DNA of 64,000 bases from Acanthochromis polyacanthus (taxonomy: Eukaryota > Chordata > Actinopteri > Pomacentridae): contig NC_067123.1 of the NCBI RefSeq assembly GCF_021347895.1, positions 36,691,571 through 36,755,570 on the forward strand, in the 5' to 3' direction. Below, piece by piece: positions 24,801 through 43,087 of this stretch (the first letter of the stretch is position 1; each line of letters begins with the position of its first letter). A program made the position numbers and the translations under genes. The notes under the pieces were generated by a model. That model was not told the DNA's origin, made no database searches, and saw only the letters and a list, made by a program, of their open reading frames with translations.

Positions 24801-27800
24801 AATTAAAATGTACAAATTTAACTGTTTTCTGACATATTGTAGGTAAAATGCTGAATCTGCAAAATAAATGGCAGATTTTTATTGTTGAAACTAATTATTA
24901 TTTCCATCAGTGAGTGCATCTAACCACTTTTACTGACCATTTTGGAAATAACACTCTCTGGCCAAACATTAGTCCTACATTATTTCCCTGACTGGGCCTA
25001 ATTTGGACTCTTTCAAACTTATCTGAGTTAAGAGTTACACAATTACATCTTCAGACATGTTGGTTACTGCGTGTTTATTTTTCTTTTAGGATAACTGCTT
25101 GTATATTTCATTTGTTCAGCTCCTTTTGCTGTCTGGTCATTTCCACTATTAGTTTTAATTCTGTTTTCTCTCCTTCCTTCCATCCATTATCTGGGTTCTT
25201 CCATAGAACCTGAACCAGAACAAGCGGACCTTACTGCCAAAGTTCTACGGGCTCTACTGCGTCCAGGCAGGCGGGAAGAACATCCGCATTGCAGTCATGA
25301 ACAATTTGCTACCGAGCGCCGTGCGAATGCACCTCAAGTACGATCTAAAGGGTTCCACCTACAAGCGGAGGGCCTCGGCTAAAGAGAGAGAAAAGACTGT
25401 TCCCACGTACAAGGACCTGGACTTCATGCAGGACATGCCGGACGGTCTGTTACTGGAGGGGGACAAGTTCACTGCTGTTTGCAAGACCATCCACAGAGAC
25501 TGTCTGGTGAGAAGGATAGAAAAACAGTCTACATGCAGCATGTTTAGTTCTACATAAAATTACAAACACATGTATTGTACAGGTATTTTTTTCTGTAATT
25601 CACTAAATAGTTGAAATATTTGATTTCTGTTCAGCTCTTGCAGAGTTTCAAGATTATGGACTACAGCCTTCTGGTTGGGATTCATAATGTAGATCAGGCC
25701 TGTCAAGAGCAGGCGAGCGAAGAGGCGGTGGCCGGAGCCATGGACCAAAGGAGGCCGCAGGGCCAGAAGTCCCTGTACAGCACAGCTATAGAGGCCATTC
25801 AGGCCGAGACAGGAAACATGGGACCACTGGACACAGAGGACAAGTGAGTGACGATTAGGGATGAGAATTTCGACTAATTTCCCCACTGACTAGTCTCAAA
25901 TTTTATTTGCGACTAGTCGACTAAGTCTCGACTGGCTGATCTCAAGTCGAGACGTAATTGTTTTGCGAGTCGGCACCGTGTATTCAGGCTCGATGTACTG
26001 CATTAACTGTTCGAAGCCTTTGCCTTCAACAAAAGACAGCGGCAGCATATCGCGGGCAGTCTTTTCACAAATCAGTTGTGTAATCTTTGCTGTGCGGTGA
26101 GCATCACAGCGTCTGGCTGGAACAAAAGCTCTGATGCTCGTTTGCCTTGCCCCGCCGGGCCCGGCCTCGCCATCTTCGCCCTGCAGGTCTACATCGAGGT
26201 GTCTACTGTGGATGTGGGTTCTCATCGCTCCGGTAGAGCGGTTATAAGCGGGTTTCTGCTTACACAGCCGACAGACGACCTTGTTGTCATCTGCTGCGTC
26301 AAAATACTGCCAAACGGTGCTGATTTTCTTACGCGGGAGCGTCGCCATCTTCCCACTTCACCTTTCCAAACTTTCTTCCCCAAACTGTGTGGCCCCGCCC
26401 CCTGCTACGTGTGTGTGGGAGGGGAGGAGGAACAATTCTCTCCCTGGCTGCTCAGCCTGTTTACAAAGAGGCAGAGGCACGAAGAACAAGGTGCATGATG
26501 CTTAATGCAACATTTAACCGACTAGTAAAATACTAAACGTTTAATAAATGAGTAGGCGGTTAAACAATTAAACGACTAGTCGCGCACATCCCTAGAGACG
26601 ATGTGTCCGTGGACTTAAAGTGGTCATATGTGGGGCAGCTTCCTGCTTCTAGTTTCTGTCACGACAATAAAGCGATGACTGAGCTCAATGACGCAGACCT
26701 AACTGTGTTTTATTTTACAGAACGGGAGGAATCCCTGCACGAAACTCAAAAGGCGAGAGGCTGCTGGTTTACATTGGGATCATCGACATTCTGCAGTCCT
26801 ATAGGTAAGAGTTCATGTTTTTATTTAACTCCTTGTCCAGTAAATGACACACAGTCAGAGCAATCCATCTGTGTCTACACAAGATGTTTTTAAGTACACA
26901 GTAGTGAGTCTATTCTGTGTTTTGGCAGCCGTTAAATCCCATCACACACTGTAGTAAAATCCTGGATCGTATTTTACAAACCTATAGCCATTACACAGCC
27001 TGTGTAGACAGCTGGATTGATTAACCCTCTGAACCCCTAGCAGTTTCTGGACAGTTTGTTTGCTGCTGTCGTCTCTGTAGATTCATGTTTCTACATTGTA
27101 CTACAACTACAATATAACATCCTGCACTTCTATGGAAGCAACAGAATCATGGCTAGGTGTAGAGAGAACTAAAAAATGCTTTCTGTGCAGTAAAGCAAAG
27201 TCGTAAAACATTAAATTGTGAAGAAAAAAAACATTTATTACGGAAAAAAGCTTGAAATCAGCCCGTCCAATATTTTTCCAAGTGCCCTCAGGCGTTACCA
27301 ATAGTGGAAAAATTACATTTACATTTTTAAAAAGAGTTTTATTTATTTTCTATGCTTGTCTGCTATCGGCTTCGTGTAAACACAGCCTGCAGTTCAGCTA
27401 AAAAGCCTTTGAATTTTTGTTCCATGACTGGTGGTTACTAATGGTTTAACATTTGCACGAAGGAGCGCAGAATTGTTGTTTGTTTTTTTCTGCCAAATCT
27501 TGTTGCTGCAGTTTATTTTTGGAACTGTTTATAATGAGACCTGAAGAGTGAAGTGATTTTGATCAATTATCGCGAGTTTAAGCTTAGATTTTGATTTTTT
27601 TTTTTTTCCTGATGAAAGCACATGAGAGATGGTCAGGAAGTTGAAAATATGACAGTTCTTTCTTTTGTTTTTACACTTTCTGGCTCTGGTAAATGGTTTA
27701 ATTTTGACATTTTTAAAAACACAAACACACTGGCAGGCTTTGGGGTCCAGAGAGTTAAAACAGGAATGTTTCTGTTCCATCAAACACGTGAGACAAACTG

Positions 27801-30800
27801 GAAAAACAGGATTCAGGCAGCATGAATGAATCTGCACAAGAACGGCTTCAGATCCACAGCTCAGCTCCGTTTATTCTATCAGAGCCACAGTGATTAGTTC
27901 AGTGTCCTTGCTGTGAATCTACATGTCTGATTATCTACAGCCATGGCCATAAGTTTGGACACAAGTACCATGACGCTTGTGAATCTTAGAAAATACCACA
28001 AAATTGTCACTTACAATACAGTACACAACTCCTGAGAACTATATTAAGTTTCATATTTAAAAAAAACATCAAAATAGTTTGGTGTCATTTTGTTATTCTT
28101 ACCAAATTCAGTTGTGAAAGTACTGCATTTTTTTTGTTATTTTCTTCTAATATTATGTTTTGGGAACAAAGTTGTTCCAATTGTTGGAATTTATTGATAA
28201 TATTATATCCCTTGTTGATTTGTTGACTAATTAAACTGGTGCTGTCAAAAAATATGAGTTATGTTCTGTAATAGACATCAAAACAGACATAGGAAGTCAT
28301 GCTGTGTCCAAACTTATGGCCATGGCTGTAACTGCTGTGATCAAACCGGGCTGCATGTGTTGTTTTTCAGATTAGTAAAGAAGCTTGAACACTCCTGGAA
28401 AGCTCTGGTTCACGATGGGGTAAGACACCGCCACTAGCCGTTAGCTTTAGTGTTTTTAAAAGACAGATGTTAACTTTTCATGCTCTTTTTCCTCAGGACA
28501 CCGTATCAGTACACAGACCAAGTTTCTATGCGGAACGATTTCAGAAATTCATGTGCAGTACAGTCTTCAGAAAGGTGTCATGTGAGTGTAGATTCTGTCT
28601 ATCTGAACATCGTGTCAGTTTCACCGTATGCCCTCCGAATTAACACTTTCTGCCTTGTATCTAGCTAAAGCCTCCCCGGGTAAGAAACGCCGTGCAGTGA
28701 CTCATGGTCCGACGAGGAGACCGGGTGGACCTCCTCTGTCGACCCAAATCAGCAGCACCAGCAACCCGCTGCCGTTACTCCAACACCAGATCAGCTCAGA
28801 CACCAGAGAGGACACTGAAGGAGACAACGGTAAGAAGAGGAAATCAAACTTTATTTATATAGCACTTCTTATACAACTGAAATGCAACACAAAGTTCAAC
28901 AGTTCAAAACATTATAAGAAAATACACAACTACACACGGATGCACACACACTCACCACTGACAGTAGGGAGACATAACACGGCACTGAGGATCATTTAAA
29001 ATGCCACCAGTCGTCCACACTGGGAGGAGTTACAGGCCATGGTTGATGAGGGCGCCGGGACCCAGACCCCCCCGACCACAACAGATAGGGAGACCCCCAC
29101 ACCTAGGTGGGCAGCCCCCCAACCAGCCGGGCCAAAGGGAGCAGCACCCCCAGCAGCAGATCAGACACACACAAACACTGGAGTTTATAACTTAAAACTT
29201 TAAAGTATAAGGCTGGATAAAAGGCCTGATGTAAGATAAGTAAAAAAAAAAAAAGTAAACAGGTAAAACAGTAACATGCATAAGATAATAAATAAAGTAG
29301 ATTAAATGATCTAAAATTAACATCATCTAAAAAACAGCAAGATAAACTTCAACAACATAAAATAAGATAAAGCCTAAAACCCGATAAGAACGTAAGAAGA
29401 ATTTAAAAGGTCAGTTAAAAGCCTGATTAAATGGGTTTGTCTGTGACCCTCCTGTTGTCCTCATTTACAGGCACCAAAAAATATTGTTTCCTTTTCTAAA
29501 AGAAATATCCAAAAATTCAGCTAAAAAATTCTCAAATTTCTGAAAATTTGCAAAAGCTTCAGGAAAAAATTCCACCAATTCCTTAAAGGTTTCCCTTAAA
29601 TTTAAAAAAAAAAATCCTCCAAATGTTGCAAGAAAATTCTTGTAAATATTTTTCAAAAAAGGAGTGAAAATCTTTAAAAAAATCCTAAAAATGTCTAAAA
29701 TGATTACATATACATCAGTAAAACTTCCAATATTTTCTTTATGAACAGCCACAACATTTGTGGCTGTTCTTAGGAAACATTTTTAGCATTTCTTTTTTCC
29801 ACCAAAAAATGTTCAAAGATTTCCCAAAAATGTTAAAAATGTGGACAGCAGAAATTTCACTGTGAAAATATATTTTTTCCCACATTTTCAAACTTTATAA
29901 AGGGTCAGTTTTGACCTGCAGGGTAGTGTGAGGGTTAACCTTCTTTTAAAAATACCAACAGTCTCTGCAGTCTTGAGGCTGTCTGTCGGGCTGTTCCACA
30001 GCTGGGGGCCATAGTGGCTAAATGCCGCCTCACCGTGGGTTTGGTTCTGGCTTTTGGTGTGGATAAAAGGCCCCTGCTGAAGGATTAAAGGATCTCTGTG
30101 TCCGTGAGGGTTTATATGGTAGAAAAAAAAGAAAGGAAAAAAAAAGTAAGAATACAGGCTTCAGATGTAGTGTAGGAGACAAGTTCTGCTTACTGATAAC
30201 TGTGAGGATTCTTTCTTCCTGCATGTACCAACATGTGAAGCTCTTTGTAACTCAGCACTAAGAGTTTTTACTCTCCTCCCACCAGTCATACAGTCAGGAC
30301 GTCCTGACCTCCTCCCAAAGACTTTGCTGCCCGGTGACGCTGCTGGCAACGCTTCTGAAACCGCCGTATCCTCCTCCTCGGGAAACCCTGGATTTGCTCC
30401 CTCAGGTCAGCCTCAGCCTCCCTCTCAGGATTCCTCCAGATCAGTGGAAGTGGCTCTGAACAACTCACTGAGCAAAGACCAGGAGCACAGCACCCCCAAG
30501 AGGTAAGAGAGGAAAGGACGCATGGAGACGAGCATTTTAATGTGAGTGGGGTAAAGTTAAAACAATGTAGTTTAACAACACCGTGAACTGCATCAAATGA
30601 CGACAAAGCTTTACCGCCTGTTTAAAGCATGAACTTTAAAACCTTCATACAGGTGGGATTATTGGCATGCCAACCATTTAAACTCATGCTTATCAGTACA
30701 TGTTCAGGCTCATTTGCACCACTCACCTTCAGTATCACCAAGATAAGTACAAAGACTTCTAAATCTAAATCAGACTTAATGAGAGCATTCAAATTTAAAT

Positions 30801-31637
30801 TGTTTTTTTAATTTGAAGAAGTTACCCGGAGATTTTGAAAATGGTGTTATACTAGTGAAGTGGTAAAAACTGTTTGCAGTTTTATGTAGTGCCCCACTCT
30901 AGCAGCAAATAACAGCGCTATCTAAGTTCTTGTTTTAGTGTCTGTGCTAATTGAAGTTTACTTTTGCATGTCAAGTGCACTGTTTTGTTTTTCTGGAGAA
31001 CAGCAGGTGTATGATTTACATACAAAAAATACAGTAAGGCAGTCTAGTTTACGCTTCCTGCAGTAGTTGTTTTTTTAATTTGAAGAAGTTACCCAGAGTT
31101 TCTTTCTGAGACTTTTGTTGACTTTGCTGATGCTAAATCACCCGTAAACAGACTCCTTTTGTAAACCTGCTGATACACAGATTGGGAATGAAACTGACCT
31201 GAGCTCATGAACCAAAACACAAAAATGTGCCAAAACCAGAAGCTCAGGAAAGTCAGCATCTGTTCAGGCAGCGCAGCTTTTTGGCCTCCTGGTGACAAAA
31301 CATGTCATGAAAGTTTATAAATGTGGTGAAAAAACAGATTAATTTTCTTCTTTTACGCGATAAATTTTCAGTTGATGTGTTTCTTCTCGTACACAGAAAC
31401 CCAGGGTTTCATATTGTGACATTTAACTTACTCTAATGGCCGTTTGGTTGTTTTCAGAGCTCAGTTTGGGACTCTTGAAGAAAGCGTCGGTGGTGCAGAT
31501 ACGATCTCACTCAGTGATATAATTCCTACCGCAGGCAAATGTGCAGTAAGTTGATTTTGTGAGTTGCTCTGGTTATTCTGAGCCACTTTCTGTTCATGTT
31601 CGCTGTTTCAATCATTCGTTTTGCTTTCCAGGTGTAG
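18822..31637 (+). CDS. pip5k1a: Phosphatidylinositol-4-phosphate 5-kinase type 1 alpha
   Basis: The enzyme phosphorylates PI4P to PI(4,5)P2 at the plasma membrane and in nuclear speckles. Coding exons: 18822-18870 (exon begins 18762), 22336-22370, 22563-22649, 23754-23884, 24005-24122, 24365-24517, 25207-25506, 25635-25843, 26721-26804, 28371-28419, 28497-28581, 28665-28829, 30286-30502, 31458-31545 and 31632-31637. They join in frame to about 591 residues, against about 560 in mammals. Visible landmarks are GETTYKK and THTVGSLS, the [17 protein letters not shown] nucleotide/lysine region, [29 protein letters not shown], and the [12 protein letters not shown]...[17 protein letters not shown] activation-loop part. 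The catalytic core spans roughly residues 58-430. The C-terminal tail is variable, proline/serine-rich and keeps a GRPDLLP block like the mammalian one. The last coding exon supplies only a valine and the stop. A neighbouring donor at 28575 was not used because it breaks the frame. psmd4 follows, as in mammals. Confidence 0.93.
19195..19525. mobile_element. Possible hAT-like short element with GATATT motifs
   Basis: The segment starts GGGATGTCCGATATTGGC and ends in repeated CGATATT/GATAATATCAG blocks, with a (CT)n microsatellite at 19386-19409. The alternating GATATC-like motifs at both ends resemble a fish hAT-type short element, but clear terminal repeats and target duplications were not established. 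Confidence 0.35.
21590..22270 (-). mobile_element. LINE 3' fragment (C-terminus of reverse-transcriptase ORF)
   Basis: On the minus strand, 22166-21942 encodes [20 protein letters not shown] followed by SFKSLL, the conserved C-terminal tail of CR1/L2/jockey-type LINE ORF2 proteins. Downstream (lower coordinates) the sequence ends near 21590 with TATATAAATAAAG, a usual 3' end for such fish elements. It is 5'-truncated and lies in a pip5k1a intron. Confidence 0.65.
23416..23545 (+). mobile_element. LINE 3' tail fragment
   Basis: The plus strand reads ...[15 protein letters not shown] followed by a stop and then an A-rich aaaagaagaagaagg tail. This is the end of a fish LINE reverse-transcriptase frame and its 3' terminus. 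It is short, 5'-truncated and intronic in pip5k1a. Confidence 0.5.
25856..26594 (-). mobile_element. Non-autonomous hAT transposon with BED zinc-finger remnant
   Basis: The element starts TAGGGATGAG and ends CACATCCCTA (inverted ends). It is flanked by 8-bp near-duplicates GTGACGAT (25848-25855) and GAGACGAT (26595-26602), as hAT elements make. On the minus strand, 26348-25896 encodes 150 residues beginning [16 protein letters not shown] with a BED-type finger (CRLC...H...H) and a [15 protein letters not shown] block. This is the N-terminus of a ZBED/Ac-like transposase, cut off before the catalytic domain. The element sits in a pip5k1a intron only 12 bp after an exon end. Confidence 0.8.
27938..28328. 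mobile_element. Tc1/mariner-type short element with 26-bp perfect inverted ends
   Basis: The left end CAGCCATGGCCATAAGTTTG and the right end are inverted and identical over 26 bp. TA flanks both sides (27936-27937 and 28329-28330). The 391-bp AT-rich interior encodes nothing. It lies in a pip5k1a intron. Perfect ends suggest fairly recent activity. Confidence 0.75.
28840..30130 (-). mobile_element. LINE-like repeat interrupted by a piggyBac-like insertion
   Basis: Starting AACTTTATTTATATAGCAC, the segment resembles the antisense 3' end of a fish LINE. It seems to resume after 29938 with a 'gggctgttccacagctgggggcc' type block that in other fish repeats belongs to the same family. The insertion at 29447-29934 splits it. 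Coding capacity is lost. It lies in the pip5k1a intron 28830-30285. Confidence 0.45.
29447..29934. mobile_element. piggyBac-like short element, copy 2
   Basis: This 488-bp element begins CCCTCCTGTTGTCC, matching copy 1 (3129-3672) closely at the left end and through the AT-rich body. The right end GAGGG is followed by TTAA (29935-29938); the left TTAA has decayed to GTGA. Its centre holds a short hairpin (12-bp arms, 29743-29769) with arms unrelated to those of copy 1. Confidence 0.7.
30800..31097. repeat. Segment bounded by 31-bp direct repeats, with a second copy at 32708-32925
   Basis: A stretch reading TTTAATTTGAAGAAGTTACC occurs at the left edge (from 30800) and again at the right edge (from 31068), within about 31 bp of near-identity. 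The enclosed 240 bp ('aaaatggtgttata...tttgcagttttatgtag...ccccactctagc...ggtgtat.atttacat...tctagttta') has a diverged second copy downstream of the gene. It looks like a retroposon with a long target duplication, or a local duplication. Nothing is encoded. Confidence 0.55.
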
Positions 31638-32211
31638 ATGTGGGGGGAAAAGCCTGAACTCAAACTCACCAAAACAAACCTGGAGGATGATCTGAACTCG
31701 GCTAAAATGTTTCCACCACCTTGGTGTGATTTGAGGTACCAGAATTAAAAGAATTATGCAGCAACACCATTGGGATTTTTATTCGATGATTTTTTTTTTC
31801 TTGTTTTTTTGCACTTTATTTTCCAAATCTCAACATGGTCTAAGCGTGGAAGCAGGTGGTTGTGTTCTGACACTAGTAATTGCGGGTACATTAGTCCTGT
31901 GGTCAGTGAACACTAGTATTCATCTCATAGGTATGCCCATATTCATAATCAGACGTTGTTTTTGTCACTGAACTGTGCTCAGTTAAGTCAGCGTTCAGTG
32001 TAACGAGAAGTCTTAATTGAGAACAGGTATTCTTAATTTAGGCTTAGTTATTTCAAATTTATTGTCCTTTTTGGAATTAATTCCTCTTTTGTCCTTTTGC
32101 AAACTTCTCTTTCTAAGTTTCTGTCCCACCACCCAGATGCCTTGAGTCTACTGTTTCTGCTTTATGTTTCAACGCTTTAACACAAAACCGTATTATACTG
32201 AGTGGGTTTTA

Positions 32212-32217
32212 AATAAA
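32212..32217 (+). promoter_or_regulatory. pip5k1a: Polyadenylation signal of pip5k1a
   Basis: AATAAA about 575 bp after the stop codon in AT-rich 3' UTR-like sequence; the first canonical hexamer after the last exon that I noticed. Confidence 0.5.
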
Positions 32218-35200
32218 ATGTTTTCTTTTTAAAGAAATTACTGTATCGTTATGTGGTAAGCTCCTTTCTCAAGCTTACTTTGATGCAGATAATGCTGGAA
32301 AAACACTTTTTATTTGACCAAATGTTCTACTGTGAATTCTGTGTCACCACTAAAGCAGTGGTCAAAGGAGGTTGTTTTTTTTATACTATGTTTCATGTGG
32401 TCTGATATCAGTTTCAGGTTTAGCATGTAGACCAGCTTTTGATCCAATATGACTGATACTGATGCTTAGATGGCTGTTGACAAACGTCGGCAGCAAATGG
32501 TTACCTGGGGCCTGTCTCAGGAAGCAACACTGGAGTGGATTGTTGTATATTAACTAAAGCCACTGGCCAAACCTAGAAACAGCAGCTCACAAATGAAAAT
32601 ATGGAAAAATACCCCAGAAATACAGGAACCACCTCCTCACTAATCAAGCACCAAAAGGCATGTCGTAACATTATTACAAACTGGTACAATCACGTTGTTC
32701 TCATTCTAGTTTAGGATGTTTAAAATGGTGTTATAGTGGTGAAGCAGCAGAGAGTGTTTGCAGTTTTATGTAGCGCCCCACTCTAGCTAAAAATAGCAGC
32801 ACTACTAAGCTGCTAAGTTTACTGCTGCATGTAAAGTGCGCTGCTTTGTTTCCCTGAAGAACAATAGGTGTATTATTTACATGTAGGAGTACACGGGTCT
32901 AGTTTAAGGTTCCTGCAGTAATGCCTAACGTTCTGATGGCTGAAATGTTCAGTTTCTATTGAAGCTGTTTATAGCAGGGGTGTCAAATTCATTTTAGTCC
33001 AGGCCAATTTGATCAGACCAATAAAATCGCAGCATAATAACCCACAAATAATGATAGCTTTTTCCTTTGTTTTAGTGCAAAAAAGTACGTTCTGAAAATG
33101 TTCACCTTTAAGGAATTATCTTTTTACAAAACATCATGAACAACCTAAAATTTGTTAAGAAAAAAAAAAGTGAAATTTCAACAATATTAAGCCTCAGTTT
33201 ATCATTTGTGTATCACAACTTCCAGATCACTGAGTGTCTACAAAGACACAAAACATTTAGTCACAGGTGTCTGGAACTGAACCATGTGGTATTAGACTTT
33301 ATGTTCAAACGACAAATAAACGTAAAAGAAAAAAAACAACTAAATATCACAAATACGACACACAAAGTGGCAAAAAAATAGACAACACAAGCGAGACAGA
33401 AAAATACACAAAATGACAAAGATGACGAGACAAAAATGAGAAACAAAAGGAAAAAAACATGAGACTAACAACAAAAATCAGTCCAGAAAATCAAGACAAA
33501 ATATTACAAAAACGAGAAAAGAACAATGAACAATCTAGTATTTAACTTTCTGATCAAAACAACTTGTCATGGTCTTGAAATTATTTTAAATTTATAGCTT
33601 TATTAATTAATAATCTCCAGCTAATGTCTTCTCTGGAGTTTTTACACTTTGAGGGCCAAACTGGACCCTCTGGAGGAGCCGGTTTTGGACCAGCAGCTGC
33701 ATGTTGGACACCCCTGGTTTAAAGAGTTATAAATTCAACTGATAGTTTGGAGGCAGTTATATTTTTTTATACAGACAAGTGTTGGTATTATTTTGTCCAC
33801 CCCATCTATATCAGTGAGGCTCAATAGAACTGTAACTGTATGTTTAAAAGAAAGACAGCAGAGACCAGGCTCCATTAATGTCATCCAGACATGCAGATAC
33901 AAACATGCTGATGTGCCCCTTCAGTGGTTTAGACACAGCGCCCCCTAGCAGCCAGTCTGTGCTAAGGCAACAACCAAGGTGTACACATGTTAGCTAGATT
34001 ATGCAAAAATTAAAAAAAAAAAAGCTCAGGAGTCTTAGTGGAGCATTCACAATGGAAGAACCCTTTATATTTTGATGTGACTCTGGATCAGTTTTCTTTA
34101 AAACTGCACAATAGGGCACAGGACTTTGCTCTCCAAGTGCCTTTCTAATTGATGTTTTGTAGATAGTATGTGTATATTTGCGTGTATGTCGGCCTTGTTA
34201 TATTTTACATTTATCTCCACTAAATGTTTTATAAACTGCAACGTGTCTCACAGGATAGATTAGAAGGACTTGCATGTCCTCTGTTGTCCTACTTACTAAA
34301 TACTGGGGTAGGATGTGTTGGAAATAAGAAATGTAGGTTTGTAGGATTTCACTGCTTAAAATCTGAGCAATAAACTTGGATGGTACCACATTTTCTTAAA
34401 GTATTTTAGACGCACTTTTCCACTGTTTGCTGCTATGTGTAAACTCACTATGAACAAGATTCCAACCTAATATAAAAGCTGATGATGTTCTGCTTTTAGC
34501 ATTTCTTATTTTTGCGTTACCATTCTTGCTTTTTGTTTGTGTATTCCCTAAGCATTACTCATACAATTACTCACAGAACTCATCAGTTATATCAATTATA
34601 ATCCTAATCTGACCTTTGTTGCCTCAGTTCCTCACATGAATATGCATTTTCTGCCTGTGTCTTATTACATTCTGTTGTTGATTTGCTCATGTTGCATGTG
34701 TAATTACAGACATTGCCTCATAACTAGGCCAGTAAACTAACAGAGCCAGTTGTGTAAAGTTTTGTAGGATGAGTTTTCCTGAACTGCCAGTGTTCGGTGT
34801 AGTGAGGCTGATAACCTACGGAGAGATTTTTGAGACAGGCCCCGACTTATTTTTGACTGGGAAACATGGTGATGGCTGCTTGGTGTGTGAAAGTGAACAA
34901 GACAAAGCAGTTTGTTTGCTTTCTGATGTTGTGGTTGGGTCACAGTAAATTGTTACAGAGTTGTTTGATATTTGAAAATGCAGAAATTAGAACATTATAA
35001 AGCCTGTAATTTAAAATATGTCTCAACTATGCAACATAATTCTTTGTTTACTGCATATAAATAATAAACTGTGCAATATATGTACTTATTTGACAATTCT
35101 CCAACCAAAATGGATTATTTGGACACTTTATATGACCAGTAATTGATATGTACAGATCATTTTGGCTGTTATCTGTCCCATGATGCTCTGTTCCAACACT

Positions 35201-36220
35201 GAAAATGAAACTGTGCCTTATTGTGAAAACACCAAAACACACGCAGCCGATGAACCAAACGTGTACATAGTCATATTTATTATTGTATTTATTGCTGTAT
35301 GTATAGCTCTGGTTTCCAAAATGTTTCTTAATGGTGATGATGGATTGAAAGCACACCTGTACCTGTGGTAAATGACTGTTGAAAGGTAAAGACTTTGTTT
35401 TCTGTCGTTTTGATTATTATGTTTATTATAACAACTCAAATCATCCTGTTTTTTCCCCTATAATTTGTCTTTACTTGCCTTTGAATGGTGTAAATGTTTA
35501 CACATCTATGTATATGCAAGAATCACAATATGAATTTACACATTATTTTCTGTCTTGCTCTTTTGGGGAAGGTTTTGTACACTTTTACCTGAAATTATTA
35601 AAGAGGAAAAGACACTGCTTTTGTTTATTTCATTGCATTACACAGATGTTTGACATTTTAGGTCCGTATTTTATGTCTCTGTTTTAAATTGCTTGGTGTA
35701 TTATATCTTTGTAATGTTACAGATAAGAGAGTATCACCAGATTAATAGATCAAATACCTTAATTAGTCGGGTACATAAATTGCAAATCTCACCAGAAGAG
35801 GCACACCTGCCATGCTTGATTATTCAGAAATTTTTGAATATCAACATTACGTATATCTAATACAATTCTAGTCTGTATTTGTACAATAAATGAATTTGTA
35901 ATTCATTCTAAGCTGTGCCTGTGACGTCTTAGCAGTTTGTTTGGAGAGAAAACCTGTGAGAAATAACTGAATTCACTGTAAAACAGCTACTATGTTGTCC
36001 TTAGTTTTTACTATATTCACAGTTATCTCCATGACAACTGGGTAAAATCGTTAATATCTGTTTTGGGAAGATTATTTACCACATGATTATAAAAGAAGAA
36101 TATAGATAGTATAAAAATCCAAGGACAAATGTAGTCAGAGGATCTTCAGTTAATAGTTTTATTGTTAAACTATTTCTGTAGTACTGTATGCGATTTGTCA
36201 ATAAATTGAAAGGGGCAGCG
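32218..36220. other. Intergenic between pip5k1a and psmd4
   Basis: No gene seen. It holds the second copy of the 240-bp repeat (32708-32925) and a hAT-like element (32975-33716). The rest, including the frames at 35162-35371 and 35379-35687, is AT-rich and shows no domain or conserved splice pattern. Confidence 0.5.
32975..33716. mobile_element. hAT-like non-autonomous element
   Basis: The ends are inverted: CAGGGGTGTCAAATTCAT on the left and GGACACCCCTG on the right. 8-bp flanks GTTTATAG (32967-32974) and GTTTAAAG (33717-33724) match at 7 of 8 bases, as for hAT target duplications. Interior sequence is A-rich on this strand and codes for no transposase. Confidence 0.75.
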
Positions 36221-36225
36221 CTTGA

Positions 36226-36261
36226 CCAATAAGATTTCACTTTATTCCGCCTTCGTCCAAT
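36226..36261 (+). promoter_or_regulatory. psmd4: Double CCAAT box of the psmd4 promoter
   Basis: CCAAT occurs at 36226-36230 and 36257-36261, 31 bp apart and 50-85 bp before the start codon at 36312. Paired CCAAT boxes bound by NF-Y are common in housekeeping promoters. No TATA box is evident. This is a motif reading only. Confidence 0.5.
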
Positions 36262-36311
36262 AGCCTGTGAGCTTGTAAGATTACGACAGAAAGCAACAAG
36301 AAGTTTCCAAA

Positions 36312-43087
<6,776 letters not shown>

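Noticed and set aside
26076..26498. 140-codon plus-strand frame at the hAT element
   Set aside because: It lies opposite the BED-finger frame, which has the clear family match.
28575..28581. Donor GTGTCA at 28575 for pip5k1a
   Set aside because: It would put the next exon out of frame with an early stop; GTGAGT at 28582 keeps frame and fits the family.
35162..35687. Open frames in the pip5k1a-psmd4 spacer, one with a hydrophobic stretch
   Set aside because: AT-rich composition explains the hydrophobic residues; no splice pattern, start context or family match was seen.
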